Made by a program: the position numbers and the translations under genes. From assembly GCA_002493085.1 (NCBI GenBank), contig DKXQ01000146.1:1-16661 (forward strand): a DNA stretch of 16,661 bases, read 5' to 3'. The notes beneath the pieces were generated by a model. It did not search any database, had not been told where the DNA came from, and saw only the letters and a program-made list of their open reading frames with translations. Origin of the DNA: Lachnoclostridium sp. UBA7122. GTDB lineage: Bacteria; Bacillota; Clostridia; Lachnospirales; Lachnospiraceae. How positions within the stretch are numbered: position 1 is the stretch's first letter; each line of letters opens with the position of its first letter. This document shows positions 6,617 through 15,369 of this stretch, in pieces.

Positions 6617-9067
6617 TTACAAATTTATTTCTATTTCCGCGGCCATGCCACTCTCTGTCTTAACTACTGCTTTTACACTGCTGCCACTTCCATTTTTCTT
6701 AAGAATAATCATTGCCCTGCCGCCAAATGTTTCAGTAACTTCTTCATTATAATTATAAGCTGGTTTAGGATTTCCACTGCCAAATCCCACAACGGCAGCG
6801 CCGCCTTCTGCAGAAACTGTAATCTTCTGGTCACAGTCTGTTGCAACTGTACCATCTTCATCACAGATAGCCACTTGTACATAATAAAGCTGTCTTTCAC
6901 CAGCAGTTTCTGGCATATTTTCAGGAGTTAATACAAGCCTTTTTCCACCTTTGGCAGATACAAGTTCTGTCCTTCCAATTTCTATGCCATTTTCATAAGT
7001 GACAGCTTCAAGCCTGCCCTCTTCATAAGTAGTTTCAAAAAGCGTCCTGAATCCTGCCTCTTTTCCAGATGGTTTCTTTCCGGCAGAAACACCATTTTTA
7101 AAGAGCTCTGTTTCTGTGCCAGCAGCATACACCTCTACAATTACCGGCTTGCCAGCACATCCGCCAAATGTCCAGCTTGACACGGCATCACTTATAACCC
7201 ATGGTGTTTTTATAAGTTTTTGTCCATATTTATAAGGATTCTGTACTGCAATATAAGGTTCTTTCCTAAGTCCGAATACTATCTGCCTGAAATACGATGC
7301 AGGCCTTCTAAAACCTGTAATATCTATATCACCTGAGTAAGCTATCTGTGCAGGGAATGATGCGCCAAATCCGCCTTCGCCCCAGTTATAAGCTGGTATG
7401 CCTACGCCAGCTTCGCCAATATAGTCCCATCCAGTCCATGTAAAATCACCAATTACATAAGAAAGCCTTTCAACTAAATCCCAGTTTCTTGCAATTTGCG
7501 GTGGATAAGTCTCGCTGCCAACAATTACCCTGTCAGGATACTTCTTCCCGTCAGGCTCATATCTGGCTGTCATATAGTTATATCCAGCCACATCTGTAGC
7601 AGCACATGCCATCTCAAGACGCTCTGTTACTGCATCATGGACAACTATCTCATCCAGATGGCCATCCATAAGTGTCATAAAGTCATTGACATTTCCTTCT
7701 GCATTTCCAGCTTTGCTAAGGCCAGAAAGCACATCTTGCATAATTCTTCCAACCTGGTCGCCACACGCAAATACACCATTAATAGATGCAAGTGTAAAAC
7801 GTGTACTGTCAAGTGACTTTACTTTTTCTGCAATCTCATGGCAGAGTTTTGCGCCATGCTCCATTCCAATTTCAGGAATTTCATTACCAATAGAATAAAG
7901 CACAACTGACGGGCAGTTATAGTCCTTGCGCACCATAGCGGTTACATCTGACTCCCACCACTCCTGGAAATAAAGCCCATAATCATAATCGGACTTAAGC
8001 CGGTTCCACATATCAAAAGTTTCATCCATAACATACATGCCAAGTTTATCACAGGCACGTAAAAATGCAGGGGCAGCAGGGTTGTGTGACATACGGATTG
8101 CATTAAAGCCAGCCTCTTTAAGAATTTTGACCTGGCGCAAATGTGCATCATCATATGTTGCACTTCCAAGCATACCGCTGTCATTATGCACACATGCCCC
8201 CCGCAGCTTTACTGTCTTTCCATTAACCCTTAAACCTCTTTTTGCATCCAGTTCCAGGCTGCGTATTCCAAATGTGTCCCTGTTTTCATCCAGAAGCATG
8301 CCGCTTCCATTGTAAATCCTGCTAACCACTGTATAAAGGTCTGGTGTTTCTGCACTCCAAAGCTTTGGCTCTGGTACAGTTATGCGTTGTGATACCCTGC
8401 GCTCTTCTGCTTCCATAAGCACAAATGTACTATTGCATTTAGCTGCCACGTTGCCATCTGCATCTTCAATACTAGTCTCAAGTACCAGCTTTTCATTGCA
8501 TGTTTTACGGTTTTTAATCTCTGTTTTAATATCCAGTACCGCTATTTCACTGTCTGCATTTTCTGTGTCCACCTGTACACCCTCTGGTACTAAATATGTA
8601 AGTCCAGACTCTAGCAGATAAACATCCCTGTAAATTCCTGCACCTGAATACCAGCGGCTGTTTGGCATAGCGCCGGCACGTACATGTACACGTATTTCAT
8701 TTTCTTCACCATACTTAAGAAAACCATCCAGATTTACAAAAAATGTAGAATATCCAAACGGGTTTTTAGCTGCAAGTTCGCCGTTTACATAGACGAACGC
8801 ATTCATGTAAACCCCTTCAAACTTTAACATAACAGTATGGTCTCTGTACTCTTCTGGTGCATACAGCATCTTCACATAGGTATACACCTCTGCATCACGA
8901 AAGCCAGTATTGCCTCCGCTTACACTGTCTGGCTTTGCCGGTCCAATAATCATTGCATCATGCGGAAGTATAACATCTGCTGCCTCTTCCGGCACATTCC
9001 AGACCAGCGCAAAAGAGTCCCTGTCAGCCCAGAACTTCCATGAATCATTCCATTTTGTCTGCTTCAT
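6617..9067 (-). CDS. GH2 family glycoside hydrolase (beta-galactosidase type)
   Basis: The 816-residue enzyme shows the full GH2 order: jelly-roll sugar-binding domain (about 1-155, with NSRWYSGAGIYRDVYL), Ig-like domain (about 165-270), TIM barrel (about 275-560), a DUF4982-type domain (about 640-700, ELFKNGVSAGKKPSG) and the C-terminal GH2 domain 5 type region (about 715-816). The acid/base is E396 in SIGNEIPEIG, and the nucleophile is E519 in VIVGSETYPP. Relatives with this architecture act on beta-galactosides, and some on other beta-glycosides, so specificity is uncertain. There is no signal peptide, implying action on imported substrates. A good AGAAAGGAAG ribosome binding site precedes ATG 9065-9067. 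It is 82 nt downstream of the GH3 gene and 37 nt upstream of the apiosidase-like gene. Confidence 0.9.
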   Translation of the reverse strand: MKQTKWNDSWKFWADRDSFALVWNVPEEAADVILPHDAMIIGPAKPDSVSGGNTGFRDAEVYTYVKMLYAPEEYRDHTVMLKFEGVYMNAFVYVNGELAAKNPFGYSTFFVNLDGFLKYGEENEIRVHVRAGAMPNSRWYSGAGIYRDVYLLESGLTYLVPEGVQVDTENADSEIAVLDIKTEIKNRKTCNEKLVLETSIEDADGNVAAKCNSTFVLMEAEERRVSQRITVPEPKLWSAETPDLYTVVSRIYNGSGMLLDENRDTFGIRSLELDAKRGLRVNGKTVKLRGACVHNDSGMLGSATYDDAHLRQVKILKEAGFNAIRMSHNPAAPAFLRACDKLGMYVMDETFDMWNRLKSDYDYGLYFQEWWESDVTAMVRKDYNCPSVVLYSIGNEIPEIGMEHGAKLCHEIAEKVKSLDSTRFTLASINGVFACGDQVGRIMQDVLSGLSKAGNAEGNVNDFMTLMDGHLDEIVVHDAVTERLEMACAATDVAGYNYMTARYEPDGKKYPDRVIVGSETYPPQIARNWDLVERLSYVIGDFTWTGWDYIGEAGVGIPAYNWGEGGFGASFPAQIAYSGDIDITGFRRPASYFRQIVFGLRKEPYIAVQNPYKYGQKLIKTPWVISDAVSSWTFGGCAGKPVIVEVYAAGTETELFKNGVSAGKKPSGKEAGFRTLFETTYEEGRLEAVTYENGIEIGRTELVSAKGGKRLVLTPENMPETAGERQLYYVQVAICDEDGTVATDCDQKITVSAEGGAAVVGFGSGNPKPAYNYNEEVTETFGGRAMIILKKNGSGSSVKAVVKTESGMAAEIEINL

Positions 9068-9149
9068 TATTTGTCTTCCTTTCTATAATATCCTGGCAGT
9101 TAACCAAAACCGGAAACTACTGGCTGCCAATAACCAGCTTTCTGCATTT

Positions 9150-11432
9150 TCAGGCATTTTGCATTTCTTCAAGTAACTTAAGCATCTCTTCTTTTTTATA
9201 AAGCCCAAATCCTACAAGGTTGCGTACTGGCATTGAAGAAGCAACCGCTTCTGCCATCGCATACCCTAATGCTGCCCCGTCTTCTTCTGGCATACTGTCT
9301 TCTTTTATATCAGTACTGCCAGGTGCACCAAAAAATACATCCATCTGGTGCTTAAACTTAAGCCCATATTTTCTTGTCCGCTTATCAGCAAGCAGCTCAC
9401 CAAGCGTAGTATTCATATGAACTTTTAAAGGAAGCTGCTGTGAACTCTCAATATTTAATGTTGCACTAAGTCTTATATCCCTTGAAGAAGCTCCTGCCAG
9501 AATGTCATAGTCCCCACTTCCAGTAAACCATCCGCTGGTATCCACGTTATAATGTGCAAAACTGCGGCTGTCAAGGCAGATTTCAACGGTCTTTGTTTCA
9601 CCTGGTTCAAGATATATCTTTTCAAACCCTTTAAGCTCTTTTACAGGACATGGGCAAATTCCAGTATTATCTTTTATGTATATCTGTACAACTTCCTTAC
9701 CAGCTATATCACCAGTATTTTTAATATCAACTGATACAGTAACCGTATCTTTTTCTGTAATTTTATCTGCGCTAAGCTTTATATTGCTGTATTCAAATGT
9801 TGTATAAGACAGTCCATGTCCAAATGGAAATGCCACTTCCATCTCTTTTTTGTCGTAATACCTGTAACCTACGTAAATTCCTTCGTGGTACTCTACTTTA
9901 TCCGGGCAGCCGAAGTTAAGATAAGATGGATTATCTGAAAGTTTATATGGAAAAGTTTCAGCAAGTTTTCCAGATGGATTAACCTCTCCATATAAAATAG
10001 CAGCAACAGCACTGCCTGCTGCCTGCCCTCCAAGATAAGCCTCAAGAACAGCTTTAGCACAGGAAAGCCATGGCATTTCCACAGGTGAACCATTGTGCAG
10101 CACAACTACAAGATTTGGCTGTACTTTTGCAGTCTCACTTATAAGCCTGTTCTGGCAGCCAGGAAGGCGCATATGCTTTCTGTCATAGCCTTCTGATTCA
10201 AAAACATCAGGAAGTCCAGCAAAGATAACTGCTTTATCTGCACTTTTGGCAGCTTCGCAAGCCTGTTTTGCAAGTTCTTCATCATATATATCATCCACAG
10301 CAGAAAATCCCTCTGCATAGACTATATTTTCTTCTTTATCCAGGCAGTCCCATGCACTGTCAACCCTAAAACTGTTAATATGTGAACTGCCGCCTCCCTG
10401 GTAGCGTGGCGTTTTAAAAAATCCCCCGATAAATGCTACTTTCTCATCTTTCTTAAGTGGAAGCATTTCATCATTCTTAAGCAGCACCATAGACTCACAG
10501 GCAACATGCTTTGCAATTTCGTGGTCTGCTTCAAGTTCCAGCTTCTCTTCATGCCTGTTATCAATATAGTCAAATACTACTCTTAAAATTCTTTCTACTG
10601 CCCTGTCAAGTACAGCTTCATCAAGTGTTCCATCTTTTACAGCATTTATAATTTCTGTATCACCAGTTCCATTAGATGATGGCATTTCAAGTTCAAGTCC
10701 TGCCTTTAATCCTGGTACACGTTCGTTTACTGCACCCCAGTCTGACATAACATAGCCTTCAAAGCCCCACTCATTACGCAAAACATCCGTTAAGAGCCAT
10801 GAATTCTCTGAAGAGTAAACTCCATTAATCATATTGTAAGAACACATAACTGTCTTTGGCTGTGCTTTCTTTACTGCAGTTTCAAACGCAGGAAAATAGA
10901 TTTCCCTTAATGTACGCTCATCCACTTCTGACGAACAGCTTAATCTGTTATACTCCTGGTTATTTGCCGCAAAATGCTTAACAGATGTCCCTACTCCCTG
11001 CGACTGGATACCCTGTATACAGGCAGCTGCCATTTCACCCGAAAGATATGGGTCTTCTGAATAATATTCAAAATTCCTTCCACAGAGAGGTGAGCGCTTA
11101 ATATTTACTGCAGGTCCAAGCACAACTGATAAATCCTCTGCCTGTGCTTCTTTTCCAATACGTACCCCCATTTCCTTAACAAGTTCCCTGTCAAATGAAC
11201 ATGCACTAAGACACGCTGGCGGAAAGCATACCGCTTTTATGCTGTCATTAATCCCAAGATGGTCTCCCTTATCATCCTGTTTTCTAAGCCCATGTGGTCC
11301 GTCACTGACCATAACACTTGGAATCCCAAGCCTTTCCACACCCTTCAGATGCCAGAAATCAAGTCCTGAACACATGCCAGCCTTTTCTTCCAAGGTCATC
11401 TCTTTAACTAATGCACTTATATCCCTTTTCAT
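9150..11432 (-). CDS. GH3 family glycoside hydrolase (beta-glucosidase type)
   Basis: The 760-residue cytoplasmic enzyme opens with the GH3 barrel (VSDGPHGLR at 43-51, SVKHFAANNQE at 150-160). The nucleophile is Asp231 in YVMSDWGAV. The second alpha/beta domain follows (about 315-500), with likely acid/base E414 in ESEGYDR. A fibronectin-III-like domain (about 578-648, KELKGFEKIYLEPGETKTV) and a roughly 90-residue C-terminal tail complete it. Activity is probably beta-glucosidase; beta-xylosidase or related exo-activity is possible. ATG at 11430-11432 has GGAGG (11441-11445) at 8 nt. In-frame ATGs upstream (to 11471) are unlikely because the farthest lies within the -10 element and the others lack a ribosome binding site. 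It is the first gene of the operon. Confidence 0.92.
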   Translation of the reverse strand: MKRDISALVKEMTLEEKAGMCSGLDFWHLKGVERLGIPSVMVSDGPHGLRKQDDKGDHLGINDSIKAVCFPPACLSACSFDRELVKEMGVRIGKEAQAEDLSVVLGPAVNIKRSPLCGRNFEYYSEDPYLSGEMAAACIQGIQSQGVGTSVKHFAANNQEYNRLSCSSEVDERTLREIYFPAFETAVKKAQPKTVMCSYNMINGVYSSENSWLLTDVLRNEWGFEGYVMSDWGAVNERVPGLKAGLELEMPSSNGTGDTEIINAVKDGTLDEAVLDRAVERILRVVFDYIDNRHEEKLELEADHEIAKHVACESMVLLKNDEMLPLKKDEKVAFIGGFFKTPRYQGGGSSHINSFRVDSAWDCLDKEENIVYAEGFSAVDDIYDEELAKQACEAAKSADKAVIFAGLPDVFESEGYDRKHMRLPGCQNRLISETAKVQPNLVVVLHNGSPVEMPWLSCAKAVLEAYLGGQAAGSAVAAILYGEVNPSGKLAETFPYKLSDNPSYLNFGCPDKVEYHEGIYVGYRYYDKKEMEVAFPFGHGLSYTTFEYSNIKLSADKITEKDTVTVSVDIKNTGDIAGKEVVQIYIKDNTGICPCPVKELKGFEKIYLEPGETKTVEICLDSRSFAHYNVDTSGWFTGSGDYDILAGASSRDIRLSATLNIESSQQLPLKVHMNTTLGELLADKRTRKYGLKFKHQMDVFFGAPGSTDIKEDSMPEEDGAALGYAMAEAVASSMPVRNLVGFGLYKKEEMLKLLEEMQNA

Positions 11433-11469
11433 AAAAAATACCTCCATGTTCTTCATTTTCATTAATGGC

Positions 11470-11478
11470 ATTATACCA
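11470..11478 (-). promoter_or_regulatory. Extended -10 promoter of the glycosidase operon
   Basis: The minus strand reads TGGTATAAT, a perfect TGnTATAAT extended -10. The position where a -35 should lie (11493-11498) reads GCTTAC and does not resemble TTGACA, so activity may need an activator. Transcription would start near 11463, giving a leader of about 30 nt before the GH3 ATG. Confidence 0.65.
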
Positions 11479-11516
11479 TGAATTGTGGACCTGTAAGCTG
11501 TCTAAAAGCTATTTCC

Positions 11517-11547
11517 ATAAAAAATGCCGTAACATTAATAAAAAATG
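11517..11547 (-). repeat. Pair of 10-bp direct repeats upstream of the glycosidase promoter
   Basis: CATTTTTTAT occurs twice on the minus strand, at 11517-11526 and 11538-11547, offset by exactly 21 bp (two helical turns) and centred roughly 60-80 bp upstream of the predicted start. That arrangement is typical for AraC-type activators. The distal copy overlaps the U-tract of the upstream terminator, so low complexity is an alternative explanation. Confidence 0.35.
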
Positions 11548-11589
11548 TCCCTTACAGTCTGCCGATACACCAGCCAGACTATAAGAGAC
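11540..11589 (-). terminator. Rho-independent terminator of the GDP-fucose operon
   Basis: On the minus strand positions 11589-11575 (GTCTCTTATAGTCTG) pair with 11561-11547 (CAGACTGTAAGGGAC) as a 15-bp stem with two G-U wobbles, and the hairpin is followed by ATTTTTT. It separates the SdpI-like gene (stop at 11696) from the glycosidase promoter at 11470-11478. Confidence 0.85.
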
Positions 11590-11695
11590 AAAATATAAAA
11601 AATTCAGTTTTCCCTCCTGTAAAGGACGGGTAATCTGGGTAATCATAAATATAAGTTTTACAACGATTGTATCCTGTACACTTTGAATACTGGAT

Positions 11696-12040
11696 TTATT
11701 TTTCTTTAAATTTCTTTTCTATTTCCGAATCAGTTTTATAAAACCCTAAAAATAGGAATCCAAACCCTACAAAGCTTCCAATATTTATAACAATATGAAT
11801 TGGGGCATGAAATAAAAACATCACCACACTTAATATAATCTCAATTACTGCCAAAGTTTTCCCAATGGATATAAAAATACCAGGTGCAATACTTTGTGCA
11901 TAATCCCAATGTTCCTTGGTTTTTCGTGAAATTGGTGTGTTATATCCATTTTGTGACTTCATATCTGACACAGGATGCTTCTTAAAGATATATCCCACTA
12001 AAATCATTACAAATGGCATAATTAAGTTTAGCAAATACAT
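11696..12040 (-). CDS. Small SdpI-like membrane protein
   Basis: This 114-residue protein has three hydrophobic segments: YLLNLIMPFVMILVGYIF at the N-terminus, ISIGKTLAVIEIILSVVMF in the middle and INIGSFVGFGFLFLGFY near the end. Between the first and second lies NGYNTPISRKTKEHWDYAQ, which matches the NGYRT...S...W.FAQ pattern of SdpI/YhfL family proteins (PF13630). B. subtilis SdpI is about twice as long and protects against the SdpC toxin; this short form may only share the fold. ATG 12038-12040 is chosen for its GGAGGTG (12046-12052). The in-frame ATG at 12061 has no such site. A 13-bp palindrome (12053-12065) sits just upstream of the ribosome binding site. It follows manA by 42 nt and precedes the operon terminator, so it is probably cotranscribed with the sugar-nucleotide genes, without obvious functional link. 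Confidence 0.72.
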   Translation of the reverse strand: MYLLNLIMPFVMILVGYIFKKHPVSDMKSQNGYNTPISRKTKEHWDYAQSIAPGIFISIGKTLAVIEIILSVVMFLFHAPIHIVINIGSFVGFGFLFLGFYKTDSEIEKKFKEK

Positions 12041-12082
12041 TTTTTCACCTCCACAAATCATTTGTACTTTTGGTAGGTTGTA

Positions 12083-13111
12083 CTATCCTCTTACGTCTAA
12101 AAAATGTGCCTGTCCATGAATCTTAAGCCTGACAGAACCGGCTGGAACAAAAATACAGTCACCTTTAAAGAATTCTAATATTTCATTTTCAAATTTTACC
12201 AGGCCACATCCATCTGTGCATAATAAAACCCTGAAAGAAGAACTGTCTGACTGGTAACTGACAAGTTCCCTGCAGTTTTCTGTGTTAATTATCATACGAC
12301 AGACCTCAAAATGCCTGCACCGGCATAGCAGCTCAGATGCACAGCCTTTTCTATATTTAAGAACCCTTAGAGGCTGCCTTGGTCCAGTACTAGCTGAAAA
12401 GTCTGCAGCTTCCAGAGCCTTGTCTACATGGAGCGGTCTCTTTGTTCCATTAGTTCCAATGCGGTTATAATCATACATCCGGTATGTTAAATTAGAGTTT
12501 TCCTGGATTTCAGCGACAAGTATGCCTGCCCCGATAGCATGTACTGTCCCTGCACTTATATAAAAAACATCATTCTTCTTTACAGGAACTTTTTGTAAGT
12601 ACTTCTCTACTGTGCCATCTTCAATAGCTTTTCTTACAATATTCCTATTCACATTGGTCTTAAATCCATAAACTAATTGTGCATCTTTAAGCGCATCAAG
12701 CACATACCACATCTCTGTTTTGCCAGACTGTCCATTCTCGTATTTTGCGGCATACTCATCTGTAGGATGTACCTGTACAGATAAATCCTTCTTAGCGTCG
12801 ATAAATTTAATAATAATTGGAAGTTCTCCATATGTTTCTGGATGTGTGCCAAGATACTCTGGGTGTTTTTTTAAAACGTCTGCCAGACTTTGCCCTTTAT
12901 ATATGCCATCTGCCACTATACTTAATCCATCTGGGTGTGTACTGCACTCCCATGTCTCAGCCAGAGGAAAAATATCTATATTTTTAGAAAAGTCGTCATT
13001 TAACCGGCTGCCGCCCCAGATATAATCTTTTGCAGCGGGTTTTAAAAGAAATGGCCTGTTCTGCTTTGTTCTATCCTTATTCAAATGGAAACTTCTGTTT
13101 GTCATTGACAT
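12083..13111 (-). CDS. manA: Mannose-6-phosphate isomerase, class I
   Basis: The 342-residue enzyme interconverts fructose-6-phosphate and mannose-6-phosphate, the entry step to GDP-mannose. The zinc ligands of class I enzymes are visible: QVHPTDEY (H115), TEMWY (E133) and GTVHAIGAG (H191), with the active-site arginine motif TYRMYDYNR (R211). It is the short (about 320 residue) Firmicutes type, with KDYIWGG near the N-terminus. The start at 13111 overlaps the end of manC by 35 nt in another frame, so translation is probably coupled. A second ATG two codons later (13105) has better spacing from GGGAG and may be the real start. The neighbouring manC also carries a cupin related to class II isomerases, making isomerase function partly redundant. 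Confidence 0.92.
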   Translation of the reverse strand: MSMTNRSFHLNKDRTKQNRPFLLKPAAKDYIWGGSRLNDDFSKNIDIFPLAETWECSTHPDGLSIVADGIYKGQSLADVLKKHPEYLGTHPETYGELPIIIKFIDAKKDLSVQVHPTDEYAAKYENGQSGKTEMWYVLDALKDAQLVYGFKTNVNRNIVRKAIEDGTVEKYLQKVPVKKNDVFYISAGTVHAIGAGILVAEIQENSNLTYRMYDYNRIGTNGTKRPLHVDKALEAADFSASTGPRQPLRVLKYRKGCASELLCRCRHFEVCRMIINTENCRELVSYQSDSSSFRVLLCTDGCGLVKFENEILEFFKGDCIFVPAGSVRLKIHGQAHFLDVRG

Positions 13112-14390
13112 TAATCTCCCTGCCTAGCTGGACTTCAACAAGCTTAAGACCAGTTCTGGCCATAACTGTATGGCGGCATCCTGCCTGCATAGTAACCACA
13201 TCACCAGTACTGACATCCTGTTCCATGCCATCGACAACAGTTTTGCCACTGCCACTGGTAACAACCCATACTTCATCACGTTCCTTGTGGCTGTGGTAAT
13301 TCATCCTGTGCCCAGCATTTAATGTAACTTTAATAATCATGCTTCCATTTTCCACATCCAGAACACGGAAACTGCCCCAGGATTTTTCAGCAAACATTAC
13401 CTGCTGGCTTATTTTATCTACAAATGGTTTTATATAAGAACTCTGCTCTTTATCAGAAACCAATATGCCCTCTGGTGAAGCAGAAATTACTACATCATTA
13501 AGCCCCATAGCAAGAACTGGTACAGAAAGCTCATTAATAACATGCACATTCCTGCATTTTTCATTAAGAATTGCATCACCAATAATATATTCTTCCATTG
13601 CCTCAGTCAGTGTATTCCATGTGCCAAGGTCTTTCCACTGGCCTGCAAAACGCATAACCTGGATTTTATCTTCTTTTTCTGCAACAGCATAGTCAAAAGA
13701 AATCTTATCCAGGGTATCATATTTATTAAACAAATCAGCATAATCTTTAAAACTGATTAATTCATGTGCTTTATCAAGCATATACTTAAGCTTATAAGCA
13801 AATACCCCGCCATTCCACAAAGCGCCCTGTGAAATATACTCTTTAGCCACAGCTTCAGATGGCTTTTCTTTAAAAGTTTTTACCTCACTGGTTTCTGCTT
13901 TATCTGCTGGAATTATGTATCCATACTTTTCACTTGGATAAACTGGCTCAATACCCATAAGCACAAGATTGGCCTCACCCTTATCCGCCTGTACAGATAA
14001 CTCCTTAAGCGCTTTAAAATAATCCTCACCAACATAAGGGTCAACCGGGCATACTACCACAGACTCTTCCAGACTGGCTTTCATCACATCTGCAAGATAT
14101 GCACAAGCCAGGGCAATAGCTGGAAATGTATCCCTGCGGCAGGGTTCAACACTAATTCCTACTTGTTCACCAAGCTGGTTATGTATAGAAGACACCTGTG
14201 TCTTGCTTGTAGCAATAGTTACAGATGCACTGGCATCCACTGCCTTAATCTGCCGGTACATCCTCTGCACCATTGACTCATAAGAACCATCATCTTTCTT
14301 AAAAATCTTTATAAACTGTTTGGAACGGATATCATTAGACAGCGGCCAGAGACGCTTGCCAGACCCGCCAGATAATAATATTATATTCAT
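13077..14390 (-). CDS. manC: Mannose-1-phosphate guanylyltransferase with C-terminal cupin
   Basis: The 437-residue enzyme makes GDP-mannose from mannose-1-phosphate and GTP. The N-terminal nucleotidyltransferase domain carries the signature LSGGSGKRLWPLS (6-18), with FKEKPS and WNGGVFAYK further on. The C-terminal part (about 320-430) is a cupin with MNYHSHKERDEVW, as in bifunctional guanylyltransferase/mannose-6-phosphate isomerases (XanB/AlgA/CpsB type). Because a separate class I isomerase follows, the cupin may be a minor activity or structural. Its length is slightly shorter than the 460-480 typical of proteobacterial members. The canonical N-terminus fixes the start at 14390, although AGAGAGG lies 15 nt upstream, an unusually long spacing. 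It follows fcl by 12 nt. Confidence 0.92.
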   Translation of the reverse strand: MNIILLSGGSGKRLWPLSNDIRSKQFIKIFKKDDGSYESMVQRMYRQIKAVDASASVTIATSKTQVSSIHNQLGEQVGISVEPCRRDTFPAIALACAYLADVMKASLEESVVVCPVDPYVGEDYFKALKELSVQADKGEANLVLMGIEPVYPSEKYGYIIPADKAETSEVKTFKEKPSEAVAKEYISQGALWNGGVFAYKLKYMLDKAHELISFKDYADLFNKYDTLDKISFDYAVAEKEDKIQVMRFAGQWKDLGTWNTLTEAMEEYIIGDAILNEKCRNVHVINELSVPVLAMGLNDVVISASPEGILVSDKEQSSYIKPFVDKISQQVMFAEKSWGSFRVLDVENGSMIIKVTLNAGHRMNYHSHKERDEVWVVTSGSGKTVVDGMEQDVSTGDVVTMQAGCRHTVMARTGLKLVEVQLGREINVNDKQKFPFE

Positions 14391-14402
14391 TGTTTTTGCT
14401 CA

Positions 14403-15347
14403 TTACCTCTCTGCTCTCACTGGATTGTCCAGGAAATCTTTATAACTTAGGCGTATACCCTCTTCAAGCCTGGTTTTATAATGCCATCCTAAACTGGCTG
14501 CCTTGCTGGTATCTAGAAGTTTGCGTGGCGTGCCATTTGGCTTGGAAGTATCCCATTCAATCCTGCCTTTATATCCTACAACCTTAGCAACTAATTCTGT
14601 CAGTTCCCTGATTGTCAGTTCTTCGCCAGTACCAGCATTTACAGTTTCATTCCCACTATAATTATTCATCAGAAATACACATAAATTTGCAAGGTCATCA
14701 ACATATAAAAACTCACGGAGCGGTGAGCCATCACCCCAGCAGGTTACACTTTCTCTTTCCTCCACCTTTGCTTCATGGAAACGGCGTATCAATGCAGGCA
14801 GCACATGGCTATGCGTAGGATGGTAATTGTCATTAGGTCCATAAAGATTAGCTGGCATCACAGAAATATAGTCTGTTCCATACTGGCAGTTTAAAAATTC
14901 ACAGTATTTTAAACCAGAAATTTTAGCAAGGGCATATGCCTCATTAGTCTTTTCCAATTCAGAAGTTAAAAGACAGCTCTCAGTCATAGGCTGTGGAGCC
15001 ATACGTGGATATATGCAGCTGCTTCCTAAAAATTCAAGCTTTTTACATCCATTTTGCCATGCACTATGTATAACATTCATCTCTAGAACCATATTCACCC
15101 ACATAAAATCAGCAAGTGCTTCCTGGTTTGCAATAATGCCACCAACCTTAGCAGCAGCAAGAAATACATATTCTGGCTTTTCCTCTGCAAAAAATTTTTC
15201 TACATCATCCTGTCTGCACAAGTCTAATTCTTTATGTGTGCGGGTTATAATATTACTATATCCCTGTCTTTCTAACTCCCTGACAATCGCAGAGCCAGCC
15301 ATTCCACGATGCCCTGCAACATATATTTTTGAATTTTTTTCCATCAT
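14403..15347 (-). CDS. fcl: GDP-L-fucose synthase
   Basis: The 314-residue extended short-chain dehydrogenase/reductase epimerises and reduces GDP-4-keto-6-deoxymannose to GDP-L-fucose with NADPH. The nucleotide-binding GxxGxxG is AGHRGMAGS (G12, G15, G18). The catalytic set is Ser in LGSSCIYP (109/110) with Tyr138-xxx-Lys142 in EAYALAK. The family-typical MPANLYGPND and REFLYVDDLA are present. Length is as expected. ATG 15345-15347 has GAGG nine nt upstream; a second ATG follows directly. The gene begins 22 nt after gmd, whose product is its substrate. The alternative name is wcaG. Confidence 0.95.
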   Translation of the reverse strand: MMEKNSKIYVAGHRGMAGSAIVRELERQGYSNIITRTHKELDLCRQDDVEKFFAEEKPEYVFLAAAKVGGIIANQEALADFMWVNMVLEMNVIHSAWQNGCKKLEFLGSSCIYPRMAPQPMTESCLLTSELEKTNEAYALAKISGLKYCEFLNCQYGTDYISVMPANLYGPNDNYHPTHSHVLPALIRRFHEAKVEERESVTCWGDGSPLREFLYVDDLANLCVFLMNNYSGNETVNAGTGEELTIRELTELVAKVVGYKGRIEWDTSKPNGTPRKLLDTSKAASLGWHYKTRLEEGIRLSYKDFLDNPVRAER

Positions 15348-15369
15348 TATTTTTTACCTCTGTTACTTA

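Noticed and set aside
9094..9129. TGGCAG/CTGCCA inverted repeat between the GH3 and GH2 genes
   Set aside because: Short 6-bp stem with a 24-nt loop and no U-run, so not a terminator; no other support for a regulatory site.
11433..11471. Longer GH3 N-terminus starting at ATG 11471
   Set aside because: That ATG is inside the predicted -10 element, while ATG 11432 has GGAGG at ideal spacing and the canonical family N-terminus.
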